From: Siphonodentalium dalli
Taxonomy: Eukaryota; Mollusca; Scaphopoda; Gadilida; Siphonodentaliidae
Assembly (NCBI GenBank): GCA_032622095.1
Contig: CP136063.1
Span: 94,469,980 to 94,533,979, forward strand
Direction: 5' to 3'
DNA length: 64,000 nucleotides
The notes below the pieces were generated by a model. It was given only the letters and a program-made list of their open reading frames with translations, did no database searches and was not told the DNA's origin. Position numbers and translations under genes: made by a program. This document shows positions 55,739 to 63,639 of the stretch, in pieces. Every line of letters begins with the position of its first letter. Position 1 is the first letter of the stretch.

Positions 55739-57000
55739 GTCAAATGTAGTATAAAATTGCCTGAAACTTGTTATTTATCAATATGTTCGACGAAATTTGG
55801 CCTTATTATCAACAGAAAGCCTCTTAATTTTAGAGTTATCCATCTTCATCTGCAATTTGGTCCAAGACAGTCGAAAATTAATACATGTAGATTTCAAAAA
55901 TTGATATCTGATAACTCTGAGCTTTGATAGGTGGGTTCCTCGACTCGAATCAGATATTTTTTTTATCCCGAACCCAAATAGTAATTGAGGGGCACTTAAT
56001 CGGATTATGCATCTTTAAATATCTAAAGTTATTAATAAGGAAAATAAGAACAGATCTATTTTTCATGTACTTGTTGATGACAGTTGTTTTACAGACCTCT
56101 ATACAATGCACGCTATTTAGAATTCGGTGATAAATGTAATTGTTTTGTTTGTGGCTTGATCACATCAATAGTCCTTAACCCTTAAATGGATTCTCCAATT
56201 CATGATCAGTTATAAAATTATACATTGGAATGGTTTATTATTAATTTGGAGGGATGTTCCAGGATGTTCAGGTAATACGGTAAAAGCAGACGACAGACAG
56301 ACAAAAAGATAATAATACAAGTGCAGAAGGATTCTTATTCATTGCTGGAAAATGTTCAGATATAAACACTCTATGGTCACTTGTTGAACTTATTAATTGA
56401 ACACCTGAGGGAACTACTCTTCAATGAGTGTTTAGTGTAGAGAGTGTTAAAGTGACATACTGGTAAGGCACTCGGGAGTGGGTAAATGAGAAAAATCATA
56501 AAAGTTTGTACAACCATCGTCAATAAGAACATGGAAAAATAGACAGACTTTGTTACTCTTCGATGACGAGACATTGTTATGTTAAAATATTTGTTATGTA
56601 AACATTACTGTTACAGTGTCAGCCACTTTATCAACAAACAGATCAAATCATGAATGTTTATATTAAACGGTCACAGCAATGAAAAATATTCCAGAAAACA
56701 GATTTTCGACTAAAACATTTAATTTCACTGTAACAGTTATGTTTACATAACAATTGTTTCAACATGCGAAATGTCATCACTGAAGATTTATCAATAATAG
56801 AAATAAGAACAAATTCCATCTATTTGTCCATGTTATTTTTAGTGGTGGTATCTGGAGTGCTTATGTCCCTTTAAATTATCACTTATTTTCTATTTCAGGC
56901 ACACAGGCATGAAGTGACAATATGTACATATGAGGCTCGAGCGAATGTATCAGATCACAAAAGTGATGTGTTTGATTCAGCAGGACACCAAATTTCATGA
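35108..57000 (+). CDS. PITHD1: PITH domain-containing protein 1 (six coding exons)
   Basis: Six exons (35108-35305, 42647-42690, 44163-44240, 46053-46157, 54766-54874, 56899-57000) join in phase to 211 residues, the vertebrate length. The start is the ATG of MSGHGHSHGCGGGH, the His/Gly-rich head typical of the family. Landmarks: RIQCLNEA and VFKPWDKR (exon 1), FVESDCDEELLFNIPFTG, VKLKGIIVIGGGEDTHPSKM, QMSFDD, TLSIHFPTNFGADNTMVYYI, GLKGDF and RHEVTICTYEA. These span one PITH domain, a beta-sandwich shared with the proteasome-binding C-terminus of thioredoxin-like protein TXNL1; no thioredoxin domain is present. Family knowledge: cytosolic/nuclear, linked to the proteasome and, in humans, to RUNX1-dependent megakaryocyte differentiation. 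Introns total ~21 kb, mostly repeats. AATAAA follows at 57177. Confidence 0.95.
35462..36490. mobile_element. 1.03-kb element with ~113-bp terminal inverted repeats and a mini-gene
   Basis: Left TIR 35462-35574 and right TIR 36379-36490 are inverted: GACGTTTCGTACCTTGGTCG opposite CGACCAAGGTACGAAACGTC, both continuing through TACACTCTGGTC, TTTTGGTTGTTTCGTACCA and ACCATCGAA with about one mismatch in ten. TTTGATAG occurs outside both ends (35444-35452 region and 36502-36509) and may be an 8-bp target duplication, but the surrounding repeat also contains that word. Long TIRs around a host-like spliced frame resemble Mutator/Pack-type elements. No transposase. Confidence 0.7.
35803..36313 (+). 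CDS. Spliced mini-gene inside the long-TIR element, 128 residues, unknown
   Basis: Exon 1 35803-35823 (MGEVGAK, donor AAG|GTTAGT) and exon 2 35948-36313 (acceptor TTATTTGTAG) join in phase: MGEVGAK|DTYKQRHGRMASS and on to a TAA. Without splicing the second exon still has its own ATG at 35975. Hydrophilic and Lys/Arg/Gln-rich in the first two thirds (KLKRYQRLQYRRNQAQ), no signal peptide or membrane segment, Thr/Glu-rich near 108-118 (TTTEATEVTEDW). Two AATAAA signals follow at 36343 and 36353, within the element. The frame is also open upstream to 35665 without an ATG. I do not recognise the family. It could be a captured host exon or a transposon-specific gene; coding status is inferred from splice sites, open frame and poly(A) signal. 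Confidence 0.45.
36491..37298. other. PITHD1 intron 1 between two elements
   Basis: Apart from the inverted 'TCCGAGGGTTCAATAGT' arrays at 36500-36535 and 36995-37135, I see no gene or repeat border. Confidence 0.45.
37871..38200 (-). pseudogene. Broken CxxC...CxxC zinc-finger-like frame inside the hAT-type element
   Basis: On the minus strand the frame reads ...FTEDNICRVCDYSFSGDE..., continues for ~40 residues, meets a TGA at 37955-37957, and goes on in the same frame to FFTANNLICKPCYNKVNQIH and TAA at 37871-37873. Spacing CRVC ... CKPC with ~70 residues between resembles ZAD-like or other transposon-linked four-cysteine domains. One in-frame stop makes it broken unless read through or mis-sequenced. 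It lies in the left quarter of the element, so it may be part of its original protein. Confidence 0.35.
38870..39740 (+). repeat. 164-bp repeat block in opposite orientation
   Basis: Reads GACCCCAAAATGACTCGTTC, CCATCTACATGTCAATATTA, AAATTTCATGATGATCAGAC and ACGACCTGTAGCCCG, the reverse complement of the 1905-8560 unit; five or six units. Flanking text CCATGGCAATAGCTCAAACT mirrors the array border at 1850-1885, suggesting both derive from one element with defined ends. Confidence 0.85.
39780..40300. repeat. ~165-bp direct repeats and GTCCCCCGAA border
   Basis: Three copies of a unit with CATATTCGAACTTGACCTGTAT, AAATTTGGTTCAGATATG and AAGTTATCATCCGGAAACC occur near 39810, 39970 and 40130, with one more near 38590. 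The run ends in GTCCCCCGAA...TTCGGGGGAC at 40263-40293. Related text recurs at 44350-44640. Confidence 0.6.
40985..42300 (+). mobile_element. Diverged 'AAAGGTACTC' element
   Basis: Left end CTTAAAGATTTATAATCTGA and right end ATCGGATTGAGTACCTTT match the 23226-23667 family, with TTTGATTCGAGTCGAG inside. It is longer because of an insertion that includes 41495-41750. It begins about 40 bp right of the hAT-type element. Confidence 0.55.
41495..41750 (+). mobile_element. Possible retroposon 3' end with CT-repeat tail
   Basis: Ends TTTGTCAATAAATTATCTCT plus (CT)n. The reverse of a similar tail, (GA)n then GATGATTTATTGACATA, occurs at 47558-47585 and 50851-50878. A shared 3' tail ending in a microsatellite suggests retroposition; no reverse-transcriptase frame is visible. 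Confidence 0.35.
42647..42690 (+). CDS. PITHD1: PITHD1 exon 2
   Basis: A 44-base exon between TTTTTTCAG and ATTCC|GTGAGT, encoding FVESDCDEELLFNI plus two bases of Pro. Too short for ORF searches; recognised by the invariant FVESDxDEELLFNIPF motif. Confidence 0.95.
42796..43196. mobile_element. TTAA-flanked paired-hairpin MITE, copy 3
   Basis: TTAACCCTTTACCCAACA (42796) and TGTTGGGTAAAGGGTTAA (ending 43196) are the ends. Two hairpins at 42828-42896 and 42976-43048 carry TGCCAATGCATTCTCTTATA arms and face each other. It lies 105 bp after PITHD1 exon 2. Confidence 0.75.
43505..43733. mobile_element. 'ACAGTAATGCCC' palindromic MITE with extra arm
   Basis: Starts TACAGTAATGCCCCAAACAA. It folds at GGAAAGCTCTCAGTGAGAGC and returns through AAGCCATATTTCCGACTCAA, then carries a second partial arm before TGTATTACTGTG. 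The duplication of one arm makes it longer and less symmetric than 58228-58446. Confidence 0.65.
44163..44240 (+). CDS. PITHD1: PITHD1 exon 3
   Basis: Between ATTTTTCAG and GATT|GTAAGT. It encodes FTGSVKLKGIIVIGGGEDTH and PSKMR. Splits codons at both ends and restores Pro and Leu with its neighbours. Confidence 0.95.
44300..45230. repeat. Mixed dispersed repeats in PITHD1 intron 3
   Basis: 44340-44640 has two units with TTTGACCTGTATTTTG and ATTTCATTCCATTCAGTT; 44870-45060 is a short forward piece of the 164-bp repeat (GACATGTAAATAGG, AACAGCCATCTTGGATTTC). The open frame at 44482-44856 runs across these units and is not gene-like. Confidence 0.55.
45234..46036 (+). mobile_element. 'ataccccc/GTCCGTCC' element, copy 3
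   Basis: Same start (TATACCCCCCGCAACGAAG), GTCCGTCC run, internal repeats and CCCATTGGGACAGTCACACC end as the copies in ATPAF1 intron 8. It ends 16 bp before PITHD1 exon 4, so it probably replaced or displaced the original polypyrimidine region. Confidence 0.8.
46053..46157 (+). CDS. PITHD1: PITHD1 exon 4
   Basis: After ATTTTCAAG; ends ACAAA|GTATGT. It encodes FKNRSQMSFDDVGSQADQEF, then ELSPDQDGVIEYNT. An 'ataccccc' element ends 16 bp before it and a 3.3-kb tandem duplication begins one base after it, so the exon is hemmed in by rearranged DNA but intact. Confidence 0.95.
46800..46880 (+). promoter_or_regulatory. TATA box in the loop of an inverted repeat, copy 1
   Basis: TATAAAAGG (46837-46845) lies between CCCACTGTGGGTCGCGTCG and CCGACGCTACTACAGTGGG, which are imperfect inverted repeats. 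Followed by AATAAA at ~47103 and ~47239. The layout fits an LTR or other TE promoter, but no TG...CA ends with a target duplication could be fixed. Confidence 0.4.
47975..48385. mobile_element. 'GAATGAGGTCCCCAG' double-hairpin MITE, copy 2
   Basis: Two hairpins with CAATGAGGTCCCCAGAGGGT and GAATGAGGTCCCCAGAGGGT arms around a core like that of 9638-10069. It is carried within the 3.3-kb duplication and so recurs at 51268-51680. Confidence 0.75.
48785..49440 (-). repeat. 122-bp GC-rich array, reversed, block 1
   Basis: About five units of the reverse complement of 25258-27720, with GCTTCGCGCATGCGCAGAC and GGTGGAGCTATCGACTTGAA. GCGCATGCGC is intact in four units. It lies in PITHD1 intron 4. Confidence 0.9.
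50094..50174 (+). promoter_or_regulatory. TATA box in the loop of an inverted repeat, copy 2
   Basis: Same structure at a 3294-bp offset, TATAAAAGG at 50131-50139, part of the second duplicate. Confidence 0.4.
51268..51680. mobile_element. 'GAATGAGGTCCCCAG' double-hairpin MITE, copy 3
   Basis: Duplicate of 47975-48385 made by the 3.3-kb duplication, not by separate insertion. Confidence 0.75.
52085..53545 (-). repeat. 122-bp GC-rich array, reversed, block 2
   Basis: About eleven units. GCGCATGCGC is intact in about five; others carry one change (GTGCATGCGC, GAGCATGCGC, GCGCATGCTC). It ends CCCGGACAACGTCGGGCTC and ATCGGCTAGTCT, mirroring the block starts at 25258. Confidence 0.9.
53560..54440 (-). 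repeat. TGACCTTGA-rich array, reversed
   Basis: Units with GTGACCTTGACCTTGAAATC, AATTCAAGGTCAAAT and GTGTTTTGGACGGGTCAAAT, the reverse of 24690-25250. It follows the reversed 122-bp array just as the forward copy precedes the forward array, so the two blocks travel together as one composite unit. Confidence 0.8.
54491..54736. mobile_element. TTAA-flanked paired-hairpin MITE, copy 4
   Basis: TTAACCCTTCCATGAC and GTCATGAAAGAGTTAA are the ends; inside are GTGCCAATGCATTCTATTAT hairpin arms, the second hairpin shortened. It ends 29 bp before PITHD1 exon 5. Confidence 0.7.
54766..54874 (+). CDS. PITHD1: PITHD1 exon 5
   Basis: Between TCTTTTCAG and CAG|GTCAGT. It encodes VAKFNQVTTLSIHFPTNFGA and DNTMVYYIGLKGDFAQ, the core strands of the PITH domain. 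A TTAA-flanked MITE ends 29 bp before it. Confidence 0.95.
55320..56020 (-). mobile_element. 'AAAGGTACTC' element, reversed, with SINE inside
   Basis: Left end AAAGGTTCTCAATCTGATTC and right end TTAATCGGATTATGCATCTTT; the interior has the reverse of the family phrases (GATAACTCTGAGCTTTGATA, CTCGACTCGAATCAGAT). Interrupted by the SINE at 55440-55745. Confidence 0.6.
55440..55745 (+). mobile_element. tRNA-type SINE with Meta-like domain and CAAT tail
   Basis: GGGTTCAAATCC near 55483 matches a tRNA B box; the A box is weak or decayed. Further on CTCCACCACTAAAACTGACA, GTCGTGATATGGCC and GTGGCTAAAGCGACAATAAA resemble the central domain of mollusc/lophotrochozoan SINEs, followed by (CAAT)n at 55710-55742. 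The open frame across it (55182-55610) is incidental. Confidence 0.7.
56899..57000 (+). CDS. PITHD1: PITHD1 exon 6, with stop codon
   Basis: After TATTTCAG. It encodes AHRHEVTICTYEARANVSDH and a short tail ending GHQIS, stop TGA 56998-57000. The RHEVTICxYEAxAN motif is diagnostic. Confidence 0.95.
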   Translation, partial: AHRHEVTICTYEARANVSDHKSDVFDSAGHQIS

Positions 57001-57176
57001 ACATATCTGGTGGTTTACTAATGATCCAGAGGACATATTGGCATTGTGATGTCATCAAGAAGCTCTTGAATAGATATATCAGCTTTGGTCAATATTCTCA
57101 ACAAGCTGTGACTCTTTCTCTTGAATATGCTACCTATCATAATGGTGAAGTTTGCGGTCACAAGCATAAAATGAGG

Positions 57177-57182
57177 AATAAA
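57177..57182 (+). terminator. Polyadenylation signal of PITHD1
   Basis: AATAAA about 177 bp after the stop codon, just before a MITE. Confidence 0.6.
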
Positions 57183-57187
57183 AGCTT

Positions 57188-57540
57188 ATGACATTTTCAG
57201 AATGAGGTCCCCAGAGGGTAAATGGAGTGATCCTATCCCACACAGTTGGCTAGTGTCACCAAATTCGCCCTCTGGGAACGTCATTCTGCTTAGGCCTCAA
57301 CTGTTATGGGAAACCTAGGATCAGATTGAAGTTCGCCAGTTGAAGTTGGTGATGCTCATTCATTAGTCACCCCAATTATGCATTTTATCTTCTGCAAATT
57401 AGGGGATATTAAAACTGAACAGAAGGGGAAAAGTAACTAAAACAATTTTAATTTGAGACTATAGATACTTCCCAGAAGATGAGGTGTAAGCAGAATGAGG
57501 TACCCAGGTGGTGATGCAAATGTCAGAAACACTATATGTT
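57188..57540. mobile_element. 'GAATGAGGTCCCCAG' MITE, copy 4, right hairpin lost
   Basis: The left hairpin (GAATGAGGTCCCCAGAGGGT ... CGTCATTCTGC) is intact; the right one is cut to GAATGAGGTACCCAGG before GCAAATGTCAGAAACACT. It starts within 10 bp of the PITHD1 poly(A) signal. Confidence 0.7.
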
Positions 57541-58227
57541 ACCAACTTAAGACTAAGAGTGGAAAGTCCGAAACTGCCATCAAGACAATAACAACGACAT
57601 ATAGCATTTAAAAAACAAAAAACGAGTATCATCCCACAAAAAAAAAAAAAAAACATTAAAAAAATGAAATATTTTGTCTAGTTTTTAAAATGTTGAGAAG
57701 CATTTTTGTTTGTGTGTGATATAGCAGGGCTCAAAATACATTTATTTTGCGAGAATGAATCAAATGATGAATCAGGTTAGTCATAAACCACTGAAAATTT
57801 AAAAGTTTCGCGAGAATCATTACGAGAATCAATTTGGTGATTCTCGTCGAATCTTAAGGCCTGTGATAGCGAATAAAATAACAATATTAAGAGCCGAAAC
57901 TTTGAAGGTACTATGATTACACTAAAAATATTCAGTTTGTAATCTGGTTTCCATTACATGTGCTATCTTCCCTAGTTTGCAAAGCAGTAACATCCACATT
58001 CATGAACTGCATATTCAACAGGTTTCCATTTGACTGAAAAGAATATGTTGATGCTAAAATCGTGTGGTGAAAGATCACCTTTAAACCTTAAAAAATAATC
58101 CCACGGGTCAAAGATGATAGGGATTAATTCATTAATGTAATCTGGATGTTGGTTTATTATTGATACGGAGTCTTATGTTATAAATGTATGGATGATACAG
58201 AATAAGGCTTCAGGTCAATCTCCATTT
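57541..58227. other. Intergenic, nothing identified
   Basis: A poly-A run at 57636-57653 and AT-rich text. No gene or repeat border recognised. Confidence 0.5.
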
Positions 58228-58446
58228 ACAGTAATGCCCTAAATAATCGACTCCTTAACCACAGCTGAATTATGGGTAATTTTTCAGGATTTAGTCAGAA
58301 ATATGGCTTGTTGCCATTCATCGGGAAGCTCTCCCAGTGAGAGCTTTCCGATGAATGGCAACAAGCCATATTTCCGACTAAATCCTGAAAAATTATCCGT
58401 AATTCTGCTGTGGTTAAGGAATCGATTATTTAGGGCATTACTGTAT
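58228..58446. mobile_element. 'ACAGTAATGCCC' MITE, full palindrome
   Basis: 219 bp reading almost the same on both strands: ACAGTAATGCCCTAAATAAT opposite ATTATTTAGGGCATTACTGT, folding at CTCTCCCAGTGAGAG. Non-coding. Best copy of the family also at 13400-13502, 14797-14858 and 43505-43733. Confidence 0.8.
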
Positions 58447-59895
58447 ATGAGATTGAGAAACTTGCAATTTAATCCCAGAAACTTGCAATATTATCCCATT
58501 TACATGTATTTTTGAATGGATTCTCCCATAAAAACATACATTTGAATGGTCTAATCTTGCCATGTTGACCATATTAGCTGAACATACCTACAAATAGATG
58601 GATGGGAATCAAATTAATTATCCATCAGTGAGTATCCAGTTATAAAAGAGTTAAATTCTCAATGATCTAAAATAGTGTAAAGTATAAAAGCGGTAACCCG
58701 ATGGGAGTGATTATGACTCTTCTGTTATTAATTTATGAATTTATTGTGATAACATGTCTCACCAATATGATTTTGTACAAATCATTTGAATTTATTAAAT
58801 TATTTGTACAAAATGAACACATTTGTTGATGAAATTTACATATATGCATAATTAACAATGGTTGAAAGTGGTTGTAAGACAAAACTTTAACTCAGTTTGT
58901 GGCTTCTGAATCTAACTTCCAGCGTGGGTATTCATGGTATTGTAAAATCACCAGATTTAACTATTCATCATTGTTAAGATTTATGTGCTTAATGCTTTAG
59001 GATCCAGATAGTTGACCCATACTGATTCTGTTAATGCGCCCTCTAAGCCGAGCAAAGTAGCCAATAATTCATGATAAATTGTGATATAAACAGAAATTTA
59101 TAAAACATTTGTCTCCGAGTTAGCTATACAAGATATGAGGGTTGGAGGAGGTCTGAAAAATGAACATACTGTGTCATTACTGGTTTTATTCTTTGAGAAA
59201 TATGGATGTGAAACATTATTTTCTTATTCAGTGCAGGTCAACTCCATGTGTTTTGCTATAGCAAAATAGCCTGATTTATCTCCCATGAATTTGTCATCTG
59301 CACTTGAAAGACAATACATGTATGTTGAAAAGTGCTCCAATTTTTCATTCGTTCATTGCTCTATCAGGTAGAAGCTTATTTAGTCCTAAAAGATGTCTCC
59401 CAAGTTGCCCTCTGGTCCCTGCCTGGGCTATACAAGTCTTCGAACAATTCCCCGACTGCTGGTGTCAGGATTGGCATGAGGTGAGAATTGTGGCAAGTGA
59501 ACTATTGCCGGCTATAGTTTTTGAACTATATATCTGCCTGCTGACGTGTCATATAATAAAACATTTATTGTCTGCCTTAGGGTGGAATAATGAGAGCTAT
59601 TTTCCCCCAATTATGTCTTCTGAACAGCAAGCAGCACTATGTTCAAAAGACACCATTTCAGAGAAATAGTTCACGCTATTCCACCCCAACATAGCCAATA
59701 GGTGTATACTGTGGAATGGTAACCATGGAAACTAGAAATTAACAATGAGATGTGTAAATTCAAATGCAGCCTTATATCAGTGGTGACTGCCAGAGGAAAG
59801 CCATGCTAAAATTGACAATTCTTTGACTCGGCTTTGAGGAATTTATTCTATTATCACTCTCAACTTGTATAGCATAGATACAACTTCTATAGCTA
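58447..59895. other. Intergenic, nothing identified
   Basis: AT-rich. The 121-codon frame at 59304-59669 has no recognisable motif; part of it overlaps an inverted repeat (GGTGGAATAATGAGAGCTAT against ACGCTATTCCACCCC). I do not support a gene here. Confidence 0.5.
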
Positions 59896-60098
59896 TTAAA
59901 GGGGTACTGTACACTACATCCGACCATTTATGGGACCATCTCCTTTTATACTCAACAGAATATATGCAACTGAATGAATTTTAGCTACGGATTAGTGCAA
60001 AATACACTCAAATATAATGAAAATGAATTAATGACTGTTGAATATAAAAGGAGATGGTCCCGTAAATTCCCGGATTTATGGTACAGTCTCCCTTTAAA
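59896..60098. mobile_element. Small palindromic MITE with TTAAAGGGG ends
   Basis: TTAAAGGGGTACTGTACA opposite TACAGTCTCCCTTTAA, with inner arms GGGACCATCTCCTTTTATA and TATAAAAGGAGATGGTCCC. Non-coding; TTAA at both borders may be the target. Confidence 0.7.
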
Positions 60099-60370
60099 CT
60101 GCACATGTCCCCCTCGTGGCAAACGAAATTTGTAATGTTTCGAAAATTCAATTATATCCATCTTTTCTTGAGTTGATGCCTTCTAATTTTACTCCAATGT
60201 CAAATTGGACTAAAACCAAGATGGAAATTTCAAACAAATTAATTTAGAAATTAGTTGCAATAGTTACCTAGTTTAGGTGGAATAATGTAGTCATATTCAA
60301 ATTATAATTTGTATTTTATATATTTTTTGGAAATTTCCATCTTTTGTATCTTAGACCCTCACATGTCCTC

Positions 60371-60508
60371 AAGCCTTGAACAGTGTGTCTGTCGTTTCCA
60401 GAATGAGGTCAGCGGAGGGTGAATTTAGTGATGTTAACCCCCACAGTGGGCTAGAATCACTCAGGGACCTCATTCTGCAAATGACATACACACTATTTCA
60501 AGGCTTGC
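60371..60508. mobile_element. Single-hairpin form of the 'GAATGAGGTCC' MITE
   Basis: AAGCCTTGAACAGTGTGTCT opposite ACACACTATTTCAAGGCTT, with one hairpin (GAATGAGGTCAGCGGAGGGT ... GGGACCTCATTC) and no core. It shows that the outer ends plus one hairpin form a unit on their own. Confidence 0.7.
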
Positions 60509-61655
60509 ATGTCAGCATTGGATGGGGATGAGACAGTTGACACTTTCTGAAACCAACATTACATCTATGTTTGCTCTTAATAATAAAAGTTAAGCAGGAA
60601 GACTTATATAAGGAAGAAATTGTAGTTTAAAGCTTTAGTTTATATGCCAGACTTTCATTTTTAGAAAATGAAGGCGTGCATAGTCTCGCTCGCTGGTTTG
60701 GGCCCAGGCGCGCAGTTTCTATCAAGGTAAAATAAACAGCGGATTGCCGGAAATCCGAAATACATTCATAAATGCCGCGTAAATTGAATTAGTTAACTCA
60801 CAATCGATGTCCAGTGAATCTCTTTGATGGTTTAACACTGCTTAATCCACTATCCATAAGCACAAGTGAATGTTACACACTATGTTTTATATTGTACATG
60901 CTCCTATACTAATTGTAATTCATAATTATTAATAAAGAATCAATTTAATACTCCGATTCCATGCCGACAGAATAATATCAACTTCTCCCGGCCACGTGGT
61001 CTCGCTTGGATTTTCCAGGAATTTATGTGACGTCATAAGCCATACATAGAAATCATTCAAATGTATTTTTAGCTTCGAATCATTCAGACAGATTGTGCAT
61101 TCGACACCGTGTGACCTCAAATAATTTACTGGTGTCGGTGATCAAACGTCGGGCGGGTTGATTGACACCGCACTGTGAATGGAAAGTTGTGGAATTGGTA
61201 ACTAGGTCGCGGCACCTTTGATCTCGCGACACATCACACAGGCATTCTCGCAACGCGGTAATAAAATGGAAAATGGGACACATTATTAACCAATCTCGTC
61301 TGGGTAGACACTGAAAATATCGTTATCAGGTTCGGCCAACTTCGCTCGCTGTATTTGGCCTAGTTGCGCAATCGATCTCTCGCTGGTGTTCAATTTCAGG
61401 CGCGCGATGGTGCGCAAGAGCGATCGCGCCTCAAAAATAAAATTCTGATATGCTCATGTAAAAACAGCAGAATCCATGCTATTCATGTCAGTCACATGTA
61501 AAAACAACAGAATCCATGCTACTCATGTTAGTCACAACTGTCACATGATGTAACAAGCAGTCGCAGACGGTGGTATCCCCCGCCGAATTGTGCAGTTGGG
61601 GAAGTGCATTCTCAATAATGTTTGTGTTCTCAGTATGTGCTAAACAAGAGGTGGG
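60509..61655. other. Intergenic, nothing firm
   Basis: Two GC-richer patches with CTCGCTGG..CAGGCGCGC text (near 60690 and 61375) appear related. 61460-61545 has a short direct repeat (CATGTAAAAACA.CAGAATCCAT). A possible 20-residue first exon (ATG at 60667, donor AAG|GTAAAA) cannot be supported. Confidence 0.4.
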
Positions 61656-63600
61656 ATTTTGTCAAAAATCCTAGCTTGCGAACTCATTTTATGTTCTGGT
61701 CATGCGAACAAATATACCAAAAATCTTTTAAATCCATTGATATTTGTGGAAATTAGCCCTGTGACTAGGGGCCTGCGATGCATCGAATCGAAATTCGATT
61801 TTCGATTCATCCCTCTGAATCGAATTGAATCGTTTTCGATTTTGAGTACCAGTTTTTCGATCCGATTATCTCAAAGAATCTTAAGTACAATGCGCGTTTC
61901 TAGTAGCGGGCCTTGATCGATCGTTTTACCGATAATCCAAAGCATTTAGCACATCATATTCTCAAAAAATCTTGTGATACAATTGAATAAACTCTGATGT
62001 TGCCCTTTCAAAATGCATGGACCATCATACTGCAATTCGGTGCACGTCGCCGGGAACATCATCTCAGAATAGCGATAACGCAACGTGGAATCCGCTAAAA
62101 TGGGCGGAAGCTGAAAATTAATTATAAATGGATCCATTTTTCATTTGCGGTGTACTAGTAAATACGCGACATGGCAGAAATGTAGACATGTGTATGCTTC
62201 ATTCCATCTTCTTCTTTCTATACACGCACGCACAGGCATGTCCATTCAAATGCTTATCTTAACAATATGCAGCGCACATGGGAATATATAGACCGTAATT
62301 TAGTCCGTAAATTACCCAACGGTTCTACATTTGTAAGCAGTCCTTATTTTAGATCAGCTTAGCTGTGCCGTCAGTTCTATTTAATATGTCTGCTAGTCGG
62401 GAAATTAGGGAATAACCTTCACTATATATAGCGTATAGCCATAGATTTAGTTTGCATGCATCTGAAGATGAATGGCGATCAACTTTAGTTATTATGACAA
62501 TTTATATTTTCATTTGAATCATCAAATATCTGATGAGTTGTGTCTTTTGTTAATAACTAAACATGTACTTAGTATATAATTTATTTAAGTCCACTAATTT
62601 AGTCTAATATCAGGGTGGGCCGTGGGTGACTGGACGAGTAAGACAAACACTGCAATATGACTGCCTCTCACGTGCATTTTATCAATATACCAATTGTATC
62701 ATTGCTAATGCAATGTTCTGATAATGAGTGATAATCATTAATCCGGAATTCAAATTCATCGACGATTGCACGAGGAACAGATAAGAGTGACTGTTAGTGT
62801 AAAATCGAATAGCGCATGCGTATTTGAAATCGAGGTTTTCTCTCACATACAAGACAAACGTCTTCCTGGCGAGATTGGACTCGCCGTTTGTGTGCGAATC
62901 CAATAGTTCAAGTTATCTAAATTATTCAAATAGCATCTCCGATTACAAATTGCGTCTGTATTTCGTCAAGAACAGACGTCGGGACATTCACATACGAATC
63001 AGATCAGTTATGCGGACCTCGTTAACAATTTTTTTACCTTGATTTTTCGCCCAATGTCCGATCTAATGGTCTACGTTTGCTGAATCGAATCGAATCGCGA
63101 TTATGTATCCAAATCGAATCGAATTAATAATGCCCGAATCGCAGGGTCCTACCTGTGACGTCGTCCATTTGCACCAAAAATAATAAACAAAGTCCAATAA
63201 CTGTGCTGAAAATATCTGGCCGGACCTGGTTTGCGACCTCGTTCTAGATACTGGTCATGTGAACTCATATACCAAAAGTCTTTGAAATCCGTTGACATTT
63301 GTGGAAATGAGCCCTGTGACGTCGTCCATTTCCACACAAAAAAATAAGTCCAATAAGTCCGCTTAAAATATCCGGCCTGACCTGGTTTGCGAACTCGTTC
63401 TAGATACTGGTCAAGTGAACTCATATACCAAATATCTTTAAAATCCGTTGAGATTTGTGGAAATGAGCCCTGTGACGCCTATTTGCTATTTGGTAAATTC
63501 GACAAAAATAATAAACAAAGTCCAATAACTCCAGTAAAAATATCTGGCCTGACCTGGCTTGCGAACTCATTCTAGGTAATGGTCAGGTGAACTCACATTC
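61655..63600. repeat. ~175-bp tandem repeat, split by a hAT-type element
   Basis: Units with GTGGAAATGAGCCCTGTGAC, CCAATAACTCC.GT.AAAATAT, CTGGCCTGACCTGGTTTGCG and GAACTCGTTCTAGATACTGG occur near 61675-61765 (partial), then 63152-63260, 63260-63430 and 63430-63590. The first is interrupted after CCTGTGAC and resumes at 63152. Confidence 0.8.
61766..63151. mobile_element. 1.39-kb hAT-type element with 8-bp target duplication
   Basis: Ends TAGGGGCCTGCGATGCATCG and GAATCGCAGGGTCCTA are inverted (13 bp, two or three mismatches), with CGAATCGAAT-rich subterminal text on both sides. CCTGTGAC flanks both sides (61758-61765 and 63152-63159). Open frames inside (61946-62137, 62682-63042) are short and not transposase-like, so it is non-autonomous. 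The neighbouring repeat units at ~63300 and ~63460 show the uninterrupted target. Confidence 0.85.
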
Positions 63601-63639
63601 CCGTTGACATTTGTTCAAGTTATGACTATTACAAATTCG

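Noticed and set aside
59304-59669. 121-codon frame
   Set aside because: No recognisable motif, no splice partners, and its end overlaps an inverted repeat.
60667-60726. Possible first exon MKACIVSLAGLGPGAQFLSR with donor AAG|GTAAAA
   Set aside because: No downstream exon in phase was found in the window, and similar CTCGCTGG...CAGGCGCGC text occurs at 61375, so it may be repeat-derived.
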